A stretch of 64,000 nucleotides of DNA from Macrotrachela quadricornifera. Taxonomy: Eukaryota > Rotifera > Eurotatoria > Philodinida > Philodinidae. The stretch covers positions 352,681-416,680 of the forward strand of contig JAJEKB010020262.1 in the NCBI GenBank assembly GCA_022393335.1, read 5' to 3'. The translations under genes were made by a program, and so were the position numbers. Positions 43,101 to 55,100 of the stretch are shown in pieces. The notes beneath the pieces are model-generated. The model was not told the DNA's origin. It did no database searches and saw only the letters and a program-made list of their open reading frames with translations. Each line of letters starts with the position of its first letter. The first letter of the stretch is position 1.

Positions 43101-46100
43101 CACGTTTCTTTTTCGGAAGGGCGAGCAAACAAAGTTCAAGCACAATGGAACAGAGACAACCTCGAATTCACATTCTTCACCTTCGATAAACCTTTGGTCA
43201 AGTTTTGTTGAAAATCATTGTCACTAACTGCTAATTGAAGAAGAAACGAACATAATTATTCATTCTGCGTATACCTTCCTCCAGTAGAGCCAACTAACCT
43301 CAGGCTCATGTTTCTCGACCTCGAAAATTTTTCAGCCAGCCCTTATAGAAAAAAATATTTCTTTTATAAAAAAAAGCGGTCCTTTGTCTAAAAAAGTCGT
43401 ACTCGAAAAAAATTTTTTTAAACTAATATCACATTCGTGTTCCTCGACCTCGATTACCTTTGGTCAAGTTTTATTAAAAATATTGTTAATTAATAATTAA
43501 TTAATAATTAATCAAAACTAACATCAGATTCGAATTCCCCACCCTCGATTACCCTTTGGTCAAGTTTTATTGAAAATATTGTTAATTAATAATTAATTAA
43601 TAATTAATCAAAACTAACATCAGATTCGAATTCCCCACCCTCGATTACCCTTTGGTCAAGTTTTATTGAAAATATTGATAATTAATAATAATTAATAATT
43701 AGTTAATTAATAATTAATCAAAACTAACATCAGATTCGAATTCCCCATCCTCGATTACCCTTTGGTCAAGCTTTATGGGAAACTACTATCAATACACATT
43801 CATGTAATAACCACACGAACACACGGAAACACGGACACACGAACACACATCAACTCGTTTTTTTTGTGATATCTGCTCGACGCATAACCCTCCTTCCAGT
43901 AGAGGGGATAAACTAATACTCGTTCTGAATTTCAATGCAATACCTCAATCTTATGATTCAAGGCAACGTTAAACGTATTACCATGCGAAAAGTTCAACAA
44001 ATTATGCAATGGAACTACAAACAGCTTGTGAGTTTCATCATCGAATAGTACACGTATCCGACTGTTATCGTGGGAGTGTACATTATATTACAATTCTAAA
44101 AGAATCAAAACTATTAGAACGTGTAACTGATGTCGTGCAATTTATTGGTGGTAAGAGATATATTCGTGAAGAATATGTAGTTACATCCAGAAAAAACCTG
44201 ATGGACGTGAATTACTAGATGAAGATAAGAATATCACTTATGAGATTAATAGAATAAGAGCAGCTATTGAATATATTAATCAACATTCTAAAACCTGTGC
44301 AATTCTTGGTAGCATTTATAGAGGAGCTGTTGATGATTTTCATAAGGCAAAAAAATGGTACAAGTCGTTTCTACTTTATGTAATTTGAACTTAAGAAAAC
44401 ATTCTATTCGTAGATAAACAAAATGATAACTTGTATTTTCTGATTAACTACCTGATTATAAAACTGTTATTAATCTTTTATGTTTTTTCATATTTCTTAT
44501 TAGAGAATGGTGTACGCTAAGAAATACGATGTGAAGTGTGTTTAGCACAATGATCATAATAATGTCCTTAAAAGTCCTAATTTCTACTAATACATGGATC
44601 TTAAATACTCACAAATCAATAGCATTATATAAGAGGTATAAGTGATAAGAAGATCTCATTTTTCTGATAAGTGGTTTAAGTTACATAAATAAATGAGTGT
44701 TGGGATATCTTGTCAGTTGATCGTGTTCATTTGTTAAATGTTTCAAAAATACAAAAAATAAAAATGAGATATTTATTATGAAGCATTCATTATTTGATTT
44801 GATTTTATTCTATGCAGAATCCTGTTCATTATCGTAGAATGTCATGAATTCTTTGTATTTGTGTTGAATGGTGATATCAGCTAAAGATAATTGTAAGACA
44901 TGAAACTCTCCTACTTTTGTTTTTTCAATAACTAAATAAAATGAACACATTCTAATGCTAAATTTTCGTTTATTCTATTTGAACTTGAATAGTTGGGAAC
45001 GACAATAAAAAATGAAATGTGATTTAGATCATTCGAAAGAGGATTCTAAATGACTTTGCATAACATCAATTTGAATGGATCAAATTAAAGTTTGACTAAT
45101 CCTTGAATGATCATCTATATGTTGAATTTCAGATTCATCTTGATTTTTCTATGAATAGCTACACAAAGTTCTGTCATTGTTTATAACAGATCAAAGCTTA
45201 ATTTTCAAGTTTGTGGATGTCATTATATACTTTGCAGCTGAAATTTCTTTTAATCTACGGATCATTGATCAATATATAACGATTCTATGGTAATCAATTA
45301 TACGTTATATAATTGATTGACTAGTGTTTTATATAAAAAATAATTGTAAATTATCTTTAGGAAGTTTTTCAAAAAGTTACGTTTTTCTCTTCCTTTCCTC
45401 TTGATATACGATGTGATTGTTAAGGTGCAGCGTTTATTAAATCTAGATCATTTTTTTACTGTCAACAAACTTTTCAATAATATTCCCCATTACTAATTAC
45501 TTCAGTAGAAAAGTATTTCACACTAATCAATGATAGGCAGCTTGAATAAATATTCTCTAACAAGAAACTTGCGATACGATCACATCTGAAAATCAAATTC
45601 TGGAAATTACGAAAAATTATAGAATAATATTAGTTAATGATCAAGTCATGATCTTTCTTATATTCATGTGATCTATTCAATTATATATCAGTCAACGTAT
45701 CTTCTACCGCTTTTTGAAGCATGAGAATTCCACGTTGTTCATTTCCTAATTGTGCAGTTATTAGAATTATATGTTGATAAATTTATTTCTGACGTGGAAA
45801 ATGGCAACGATTTTTGCAGTAAAAATGATCATACCTGTGAGCAAGATCAGATACATGCGTGTCATAATTCGCTGTTTTCCAGAACTATTTTCTTTTCGAT
45901 CCTCGGTTGATTTAAACAAATTCAACTGTTTTACCCATACACCAAATTTACGAGCATGTAACAGAAAATATCCTACAAAGTAAAAATATAAATCGAATTT
46001 TGAGCAAGAATCTTTTTTCTTTTAATAAAATTTTACCGAAATTAATATTGATATTTGTTGAACGAAATTTAATTTTTGATGTCATATTAACCATTAAAGA

Positions 46101-49100
46101 TGCAATAAAACGAAGTAGGATAGTTAGGCCGCCATACAAACTAAGTAAGAGAGTAAATGTATACGAAAAATTGATTTCATCAATTGTGTTGTATGTGCAG
46201 GATGAGGGAGCACATTCGGATACATATCGAGAATAGTTGATCTCTGTTAACCATTCATCTACAAAGAGATTTGAGAAGCGATTGTTGACAGAAACATTTT
46301 TTCGATTTGAAGATAAAATCAAACTTGACCAATTCAAATTCATCTAAACAGAAATTATTAGTATGATAAACAAGATTGTGTCATACATACTTGATTCAGA
46401 GCTGGAAAGTAGTTGATTAGTAGTTCTAAACAATTCCTATCGTACAGGCAATCGAGGCTACTCCCAAGAAGAGCGTCCACTAGATAACATCCTCCTAAGA
46501 ATCCGCTGACTAGTGCGTCAGTATTAAAACCTACAACAGGATACATAAAAGCAATAGTCAAACTTATATCGTATTCGTTTGATAATGAATAAAAAGCAGC
46601 TGGAAAGGTTTTAGCGTACATTGCACAGGTCTCTTGTAAATCGAAACCCGACGTCGAGTTAAATACTATATATGATATAAATGGCTCATAATATATTTGC
46701 TCAAAATACACACATAGATAGGATGCTGTATTGAGAGCCGAAATAAAACTGTTTGATTTAGTTGACATTTGTAAAAAACTTAAGATTGATGTGACTTGAA
46801 TCTGTAAACTGTTCTGAATAAGTTTAATGGCCGTGTTTATTTGAGATCGAATTTGATCTTCTGACAGAAGTTGAACACTGACGAGTTGACTATCGTCAAT
46901 TTCATCCATGCTTTGAAAAATTGTATCATTTGAGAACGAACAAAAAGAATTCAGAATTTCGAACTAAATGGAAACACAAACAATTAACGCAATGACCTCT
47001 ATTTGGCTGTAAAGAAGTTAAGCAATTGGTATCTTTCCATCTGAACTTCGATACTGTCCAAGTTTGATTTTCATTTCGAAAATTTACGAAATGTCAATAA
47101 AATTTGAAGAATTTGTCGAGTTTTTTTAATTGTCGGAATTCTCTAGGCAATACGACACTATAAATTATTACTAGATATTTTCTTGTCCAAACTCCGATGG
47201 AAATTGGACAAGACACACAACAATAAGAATTATAATAAATCAGTCACCTTTCAGTTCAAATGATATCGAATTTTTGCAACAGTTGTTATAGGCCTACGTC
47301 TCTTAAATACGGGCATGTTATTTTCTTCTTCCTTATTCCTTTGGCCTTCGCTTCTCAGGTCGAGAAATCGGATAATAAGATCAATCACAGATTCTTGTAC
47401 GATCATGCATGATATTAGTCTGATGTCGTACATGATCGTATAAGATCATACGAAAAATCTTACATCAATCTTTGCACTAAGCTCCATCTAAGATCAGATA
47501 ATATGGTCTTGCATGATTATACATAATCGTGTAGTCTGGTTTCAATTTATTCCTTGCGCTGTTAACAATAGTTCAAGCACCACCAAGCTTGCCTCTTTAT
47601 ATGCAATTGCAGTGATCATTTGAGTTTATCTACAAACCGTGCAGCGATATATAAAGCAAAAATTTAAATCTGCTTTAGCATGAATACGTATAATTAAATA
47701 CATATAATTTTGCTCATGCAATTAAACCCTCAAACCTATATCCCTAAAATCTTAACACTTTATCCTATACCTATACCCAGATATCCTTAACACTATACAC
47801 AATATCTATACTCTATACTATTAACACTATATTCTATAGCTTCATATGCCATGAAAATCGTCGATTTTTGACAGACTGTTTTAGAGTTCGTGTGAGAAAA
47901 TATCTCGGTTAGAGCGGTGTTCTTTGTTCACTAGTTGATGCATAAGGACTTGCTGAGGTTGATAGACAATGAATATTGGTATAAAATTGCATCTTATCAG
48001 TTTCAATAAAAATCGAGTTTTCACTCCTCAACGTTTGGAACTCAAAATGATTGGATGAAAATCTCATAAAATATCAGGTCGATGTTCCTGAACTTGAATA
48101 CGATGTCAGAAGTCATCCATCAAAAGTTATGTTAAGAATATTACCAGAACGCTTAGAACTAAAAAAATCGGCGATTTATCGCGATCCTTTTACCAACTAC
48201 TATTTTGAGCACATAGCCAATTACAGTATTAATGTCCATTTCAGAATTAAATGGCCGTGGACATTTTTTGAATAGTTTTAAAACAAAAAGAGAGAAATGA
48301 CTCGGGGTTTCAGCACTATCTAGAGTCGACATAACTGCACCCTTTATAGAGCCAACAAAAAATCCAGTTGCTTGTTTACTAAGATATAGCATCAGTTTAA
48401 AAGATGACCTTAATCCACTTTGAAAACAGTAAGCTTCCTAAACTATAATATAATGAGTAAATAGCCTAGCTTCAACTATATCGATCAGCTCAAGCATGAG
48501 ATCGATAAATGCTTCCCTTCAAAAGATATAAAGAATTTTCTGAATGCTACTTATCAAATTTTTTTGAAATCTGAGCAGTTAACAAACACTTTCTTATATA
48601 AATTTTCAACCGTCTTCAACTTCATAACATGGTTCATTAGTCTTTGGAATTTTTTCACTACTAAGAACATCACAAATTATACAATGAATTCACTTTAATG
48701 ATAATGAATTGAAATTTTACAAAATTTTCTCGAACTTTTATTTTATTGATGTGCTTTATAGCAAAAACTTTGGGAGCCTAAATTGATTAATCAAAAAGAG
48801 ATTCGAAGGTATTTATGTAAATCTGCCATAAAAAGACGTTAATCATCAGTAGCATCTGTACTATAAGAACTATAATCATCATCATCATGATTATGCAGTT
48901 CTTCTTCAATTTCTTCAACATGAATGTCGGCCTCTATAAACGTTGTCTCATATTATTCGGCATGATTAATGTAACTAGTTGCTTCTGCAGGACTCAAGCC
49001 ATATATTCATTCTTGTGTCGATTTGTTCACTTCAGTCAAAGTCAACTTCGTGTTTCTATCACGTATTTATACTTCCATATGGCTAGCTCCGATCATTAAA

Positions 49101-52100
49101 TCTCATAGCGACTGTTTAAAGTTATGTTCTCTGCATTCGCTTCTCGTTGTTCTCTGGCTGTCTATTTAGGGTGTATGTAGACTTTGTATAGTATTGGTTC
49201 AAAACAAAACAAAAGCCAGTACGCACGCATTAAGACAGCACAAATCGTCTCAAAAATAACTTCACTCAAAAGAAAACAATGGTTTAATTCATGCACAATG
49301 AGCTACAACACTTGTACAGCACAATCATAGTAAGTGAAACTGTTCATGGATGTGCTATTACAACACAGAGTATGATTGCATCAAATGAAAAAATTGATCC
49401 ATTGTCATAAAAGAAATTGTATACATGGATTCTGATGACGCTCTTAATAGGAAAATAAACTCCGAAGGTTAATGAATCATGACATGAAGTTGAAGACGGT
49501 TGAAAATTTATATAAGAAAGTATTTGTTAACTGCTCAGATTTCAAAAAAATTTGATAAGTAGCATTCAGAAAATTCTTTATATCTTTTGAAGGGAAGCAT
49601 TTATCGATCTCATGCTTGAGCTGATCGATATAGTTGAAGCTAGGCTATTTACTCATTATATTATAGTTTAGGAAGCTTACTGTTTTCAAAGTGGATTAAG
49701 GTCATCTTTTAAACTGATGCTATATCTTAGTAGAAAAGCAGCTGGATTTTTTTGTTGTCTTCATAAAAAGATGCAGTAATGTCCACTCTAGATAGTGCTG
49801 AAACCCCGAGTCATTTCCCTCTTTTCTGTTTTAAAATTATTCAAAAAATGCCCACGGCCATTTAACTCTAAAATGGACATTAATACTGTAATTGGCTATG
49901 TGCTCAAAATAGTAGTTGATAAAACAATCGCGATAAATCGCTGATTTTGTCAATTGTTAGCAATTATTGTCCGATTTTCTCGATTTTTTCGCGATTGATC
50001 ATCAAAATCGGGGCGATTTTTCAGGCATGCGTTACCTTTACCATTATATCTTTAAACCTATGTTTTATACCCACGCCCTTGACACTATGTTATGTATCTA
50101 TACCCCTATATCTTTAACACTCTATTCTGTATATATATTCATGTACTTTTAACACTATGTCTTATACCTATACCACTGATACTATAGTCATATACCCATA
50201 CCTTTTATACTATACTTTTAACATTATAACTTAATACCTATATCCTTAATAATATATCAATCTATACCTATAAAGTTATGACTATAACTCTCAGTCTAAA
50301 TTATCAAAATAGCCCTCACAGCACTTCCACTAATACTATTTTATTTGTGATTTCTCCTTATTCCCTCACCAAATAAGGTCTATACTCAATTATATAGATG
50401 CGTCTAATTTCATGACTGCACTGACAGATTGTCGTTTAGGAGTTGTGTTTTAATTTTAACGTCTTTTTAGCACTATAAATTGGTTCATTCTATGGTTTTT
50501 ATTTGCCTAAACTGGCCTGCATTTAATTCGTGATGCTTCTTTCTCTTCGCGTATTTGTATTTTGTTGTGTGATGAGATACATACATGACTGATGTGGTGA
50601 TAAAAAAAAACTAGTCTCAGACTTAAAAGCTTTCAGTTCAAGATTAAATCAAGCCAAGTAGATTGAAACTCATTTACGGATGGACTCTCGGATCTGATCT
50701 TTTATGATTGTGTAAAATTCATACCATCAGACTTGAAATTTTTCACTAATGGTAGCAATTATCTAGTCATATAAGATAAAATAAGTTTCGTATTAGCTGT
50801 TATTGTACGTTTCGTATTATTTGGTTCGTGTAAATTTTTGGCTAAAGTCATACAATAAGAATCATTTAGAATCTTGCAGAAACTCGTAACTATACGTTCT
50901 TGATCGATCTATTGGTAAGATCTTACAGGAAATCTTGTATACGTACGATCTTATACGATCTTGTCAGATTTTACGTCTGCTTTTTTTGCCCTGGATTTCT
51001 ATGGATGGACTGTCACATCGCAGCTCTCGATCATATCACATGCAGATATTGTCTTCCTTACAGGCTATTTCATAAATCTTGAGGCTCGACAAAAATAGTT
51101 TCTATGGAAACAGAGGAAAACTTCTAATCGGATGTATTCATATGAGCATTTAGTCCTCGCGTCGGTTCATCAAATAACATACTATTGGATAATATCTTCT
51201 TTTGTAACAAATATCGTGGATCGAGGCGATCTACTGAATCTTTTTCCAAATCGAGAAATCAGTTGATAAAAGCACTCACTAATTCATATATGATCGTATC
51301 TGATCTTACTTCAATATCACATATGATCACATCAGATCATACAAAAAGCCGTGGTTTCTGAAATCTTATATTAAGACTGACAATAGGATCCATGTATGAT
51401 CAATCCATAAGATCTTCCGAAATCATACTAGATTCATATGATAAGATATTTACAGATTTGCTAACAAATGCATATGAATAATATCTTCATATCTTAGTAT
51501 GTTCTATGTAACACAAATTAACTGCATAACTAACACAAAATCTTTTATTTCTAAAGAAAATCCATCAGTATACCACTGTGAGTATAGCACACTACTTATA
51601 CCCTTGTAGGTATATCAGCCTATCTTTACCCTAGTGATTATATTACCCTAACTGTATCCTTTTAAATATATTACTCTATCTATAGCTGTCTTGCTATACT
51701 ACTTCACCTATATTCTTATTAATACATGATCCTGCCTATATTCTGACAGGTATACTAATATACTTAGATTTGTGTTTATACCCATAGGCATGTAATCTGT
51801 TGCCGCTATCGCTAATCTCCATCTTGACATCCCTGTATCTGTATATTTCACTTATTCTCATCCTCACATTCCTATATCGATCTCTCTGTATCTTTTTTTT
51901 CTATATCATTAAACCTACATCGAAACGCCTATATCTTTGACACAATATATTTATATCTATAGGCTCACGACGGCAGCATTCAAACATTGCTCTTTGCACT
52001 TCCACTTATGGTCCTATATTTATAAACTCAGCCTTATTCTTTTGCGGACAGTTGCTTATGTTGATTTAAGTAGTTTCACCTCATTTGACCTTTGAAATAG

Positions 52101-55100
52101 CATGGTACTCTTTCGAAGTATCGTTTTATTCTCACGTTTCTTTAATGGTATTCATGGTTTTGTAGCCTTAAATATCTATGACTAAATCGATGAACATTTA
52201 ATGAATAGAACTACTCTATCCTCATGTACTGTATGTTTGTGTGTGACGAGATAAATGTATGTCTGCTGTTTTAATAAAGAGAGCCAGTTTCTCAAGCTTT
52301 TGATGGGGGAGTAAAGTGTGCTCTTAAAGGACCCCACCGATTAAGGAGCCAAATCTGTCCCTCCATAAAAATGCCATTATTATATCATAACATTGTAGCT
52401 TCGACCCAATGACACGTTTAGAAATATTGTTTTTCTTAAATGGTTTTTTATTTCTCAAAATCAACGAATATCTTTATGACACTATGACAAGGTCTAATTA
52501 GGACCTATAAACTCCATATTTTTCTGCTATCGATAAAGCTTCTAAAATTCTAATTTCATATTCAGAAACAGTATTATAGCCCTTCTAATTCTTCATAATC
52601 ACTATTTTATTAAACTTAATAGGAATCGAATAAAAACTGATATATGGTCGGCAAAGGTATATAGTCCCGATATATATGAAAAGTTGACGTAGAATTATCT
52701 CAACAATAAAAAATTGTACATCTGGGAAATTTTCACAAAACTTGCTTACATACTCAGCGTTCTCTCAATATCGTTGTGACTTAAAAGTTTTTTGTTCAAA
52801 GTACCACTTTAGACTTGAACATTCTCAAATGTAATCATGTTGTATGTCAATCCTGACCATATATCACGATTTTAACCATCAACAGATCATTTTTCAACAA
52901 AATGCATGTGATATTCGGAATTAGCATCAACAAATGAGTAGAATGACATGTATTTTATTGAAAAACAGTTTTCATCTAAAATCACCCCTGAGGGAAATCA
53001 CAGGCAAAATTTTTCCCAAAATGGCTGAAGGAGAGTAGAGGTTGAATTTTGGTGAAAACTGTTTTTTAATAAAATACATGTCATTCTACTCATTTTTTTA
53101 TGCCAATTCCGAATATCACATGCATTTTGTTGAAAAATGATCTATTGATGGTTAAAATCGTGATATATGGTCAGGATTTACATACAATATGATGACATTT
53201 GAGAATGTTCAAGTCTAAAGTGGTACTTTGAACAAAAACCTTTTAAGTCACAATGATATTGAGAGAAAGCTGAGTATGTAAGCAAGTTTTTGTGAAGATT
53301 TCCCGAATGTGTAATTTTTTATTGTTGAGATAATTCTACGTCAACTTTTCCTATATGTCGGCACTATATATCTTTGCCGACCATATATCAATTTTTATTC
53401 GATTCCTATTCAGTTTAATAAAGTAGTGATTATACAGAATTCGAAGGTCTATAATACTGTTTCTGAATATGAAATCAGAATTTTAAAAGCTTTATCCATA
53501 GCAGAAAAATATGGAGTCAAGGGTCCTAATTGAACCATGTCATAGTGTCAGAAAGATATTCGTTGATTTTAGGAAATAAAAAACCATTTAAGAAAAGCAA
53601 TAGTCCTAAATGTGTCATTAGGTCCAAGCTACAATATTATGATATAATAATGGCACTTTTATGGAGGAACAGATTTGGCTCCTTAATCGGCGAGGTCCTT
53701 TTCTTGTTAAGGTCGATAGTGATATTTAACTAAGGCTCTCACTAACCTTATCCGTATGGATTTAGAGTGTGAATATGCCTCTATCGGTGGTTAAAAAATG
53801 AGCCCGTTTGGTCGAGCCGTAATGGAGATTTTCAAATTTTTCTAACTCTAGTGACTTTTTGGACGCCGTATAGAAACAATTAAAACACAAAAATTCTGAC
53901 GGATGAATATTATCTATTTTTACGGTAAATCTCTTTTTGTATGAAAATATTTCATTTTTTGATTTAATTGAGGGAACCAATACTTTGACATCTGAAAGGA
54001 GCACTCACAAAAAAGATATATGAAAATCATTCTTTAAATATTTTCTCAAAGAGCCAGTGGAAATCTTTAGAAATACCTCTTGTAACAATGTAAATATGCA
54101 TCTATTTACTTGTCTTTCTTTGTCTGAATGAGATAGAATGTATACGAAATAATTATATACTTTATAGAGAAAAATCATTCATGTTATGATCAATTAAATC
54201 AAAGTCAGCACAATATGAATATTTCATTTGTGTTAACATAAATAAGATAAATAAATCATAACTTAAAAACCATAGATTTAATAATCAAATCTCTATAACA
54301 AGAGATTCTAAATGTTCAATTATATCCAAGCGAATAAATGTTTGCGGAGAATCTTCTATCAGATTTCTCTTTTTAATTATTAATAGTAAAAAGTCTTTTG
54401 AAAAAACCACAACAGTTTATAGAATTTGAAAAAGTTTCTCAGGATTAAAGAGGAGCAAAAAGTGTTTTAGTTTCAGTCTTATTTGATCCCTGACAGAGAG
54501 TTCTAAAAACTAAGCATATCATCCCTTAATTTTATTAATTAAAGTTACAACTTTATGATGAATTAAATGATTTAGAAATAATCTTCTACTGTATCTAAGA
54601 TATTGTTATTTTATGAGATCTACTATTGTGTAGAAGTCTTTCGATACAATATATCTTCAATTACGTGAAGAGAGATTTAAATAAGAGTTGATTGGGATTA
54701 GAGAAAGAAGCTGGAAGTAAAATTGCATAGTTACAACTCTCTCTAATAGAAGCTCATCTCTGTCAAGGGGTTAGATTCATCCTTGAAGTACTTGGGAATC
54801 AGATGAAAAGAAACACTAATCCCTGTCTCATAACATAACATATAGATAAGTTTCAGTTTAAAAAAAATTGACTGAGTTCTACAATATGTTCACAATATGA
54901 TTTATGTGAGCAATTCAGAACACATAGGTAATGTATGTGTGTTAATAAATATCAAGCTTGTGAAGTTTTTGTTGTACTCGATTGAAATAGAGACGCTAAT
55001 TCTCACACTTTTGGATTTCGGAAGTTCATTCTATTACAATTACTTACTTTGCAGATAAAAATAAATATCTCTTTGCAATAATTCTTCACTTACCATAGAG

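Larger units (their letters stand above)
40943..44692 (+). mobile_element. Decayed Harbinger/ISL2EU-like DNA transposon with about 170-bp TIRs
   Basis: Sequence 40943-41115 is the inverted, diverged copy of about 44520-44692, sharing TATACCTCTTATATAAT, ATGTATTAGTAGAAAT and ATGATCATTGTGCTAA. A DDE_Tnp_4-like transposase remnant lies at 44009-44385 in plus orientation, and a zinc-ribbon-like fragment at 41332-41481. The middle holds tandem repeats and GC-rich direct repeats, so the element has been invaded or degraded. Length is about 3.75 kb. No TSD was resolved. Confidence 0.55.
34256..45834 (-). other. Intron 5 (11,579 bp), the longest
   Basis: The donor is GTATGATC at 45834 and the acceptor AG at 34257-34256. 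It splits TM3 between exons 5 and 6. It contains a small foldback, a foldback with an 80-bp MITE, and a decayed Harbinger-like element. Confidence 0.7.
47330..52300. repeat. Diverged direct duplication of a roughly 1.1-kb module
   Basis: Module A (47330-50640 less the foldback) and module B (about 51240-52300) share, in order: TCGAGAAATC, then GATCATAC/GATCTTA-rich text, then a TATACC minisatellite, then TGTGTGAYGAGAT and a stretch ending AAGCTTT. Another piece of the GATCTTATACGATC-rich start lies at about 50880-50960. This may be an old tandem duplication or paired ends of a mobile element; divergence is high. Confidence 0.4.
46964..55093 (-). other. Intron 2 (8,130 bp)
   Basis: The donor is ATG|GTAAG at 55093 and the acceptor AG at 46965-46964. 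It contains a split minisatellite, a large foldback, a diverged duplication and a long palindrome. Confidence 0.7.

Noticed and set aside
43425..43785. CRISPR-like array
   Set aside because: Units are contiguous tandem repeats without unique spacers, in an animal genome.
47330..52300. LTR retrotransposon
   Set aside because: The direct repeats are highly diverged, no gag-pol, primer-binding site or polypurine tract was seen, and the repeats themselves contain minisatellites.
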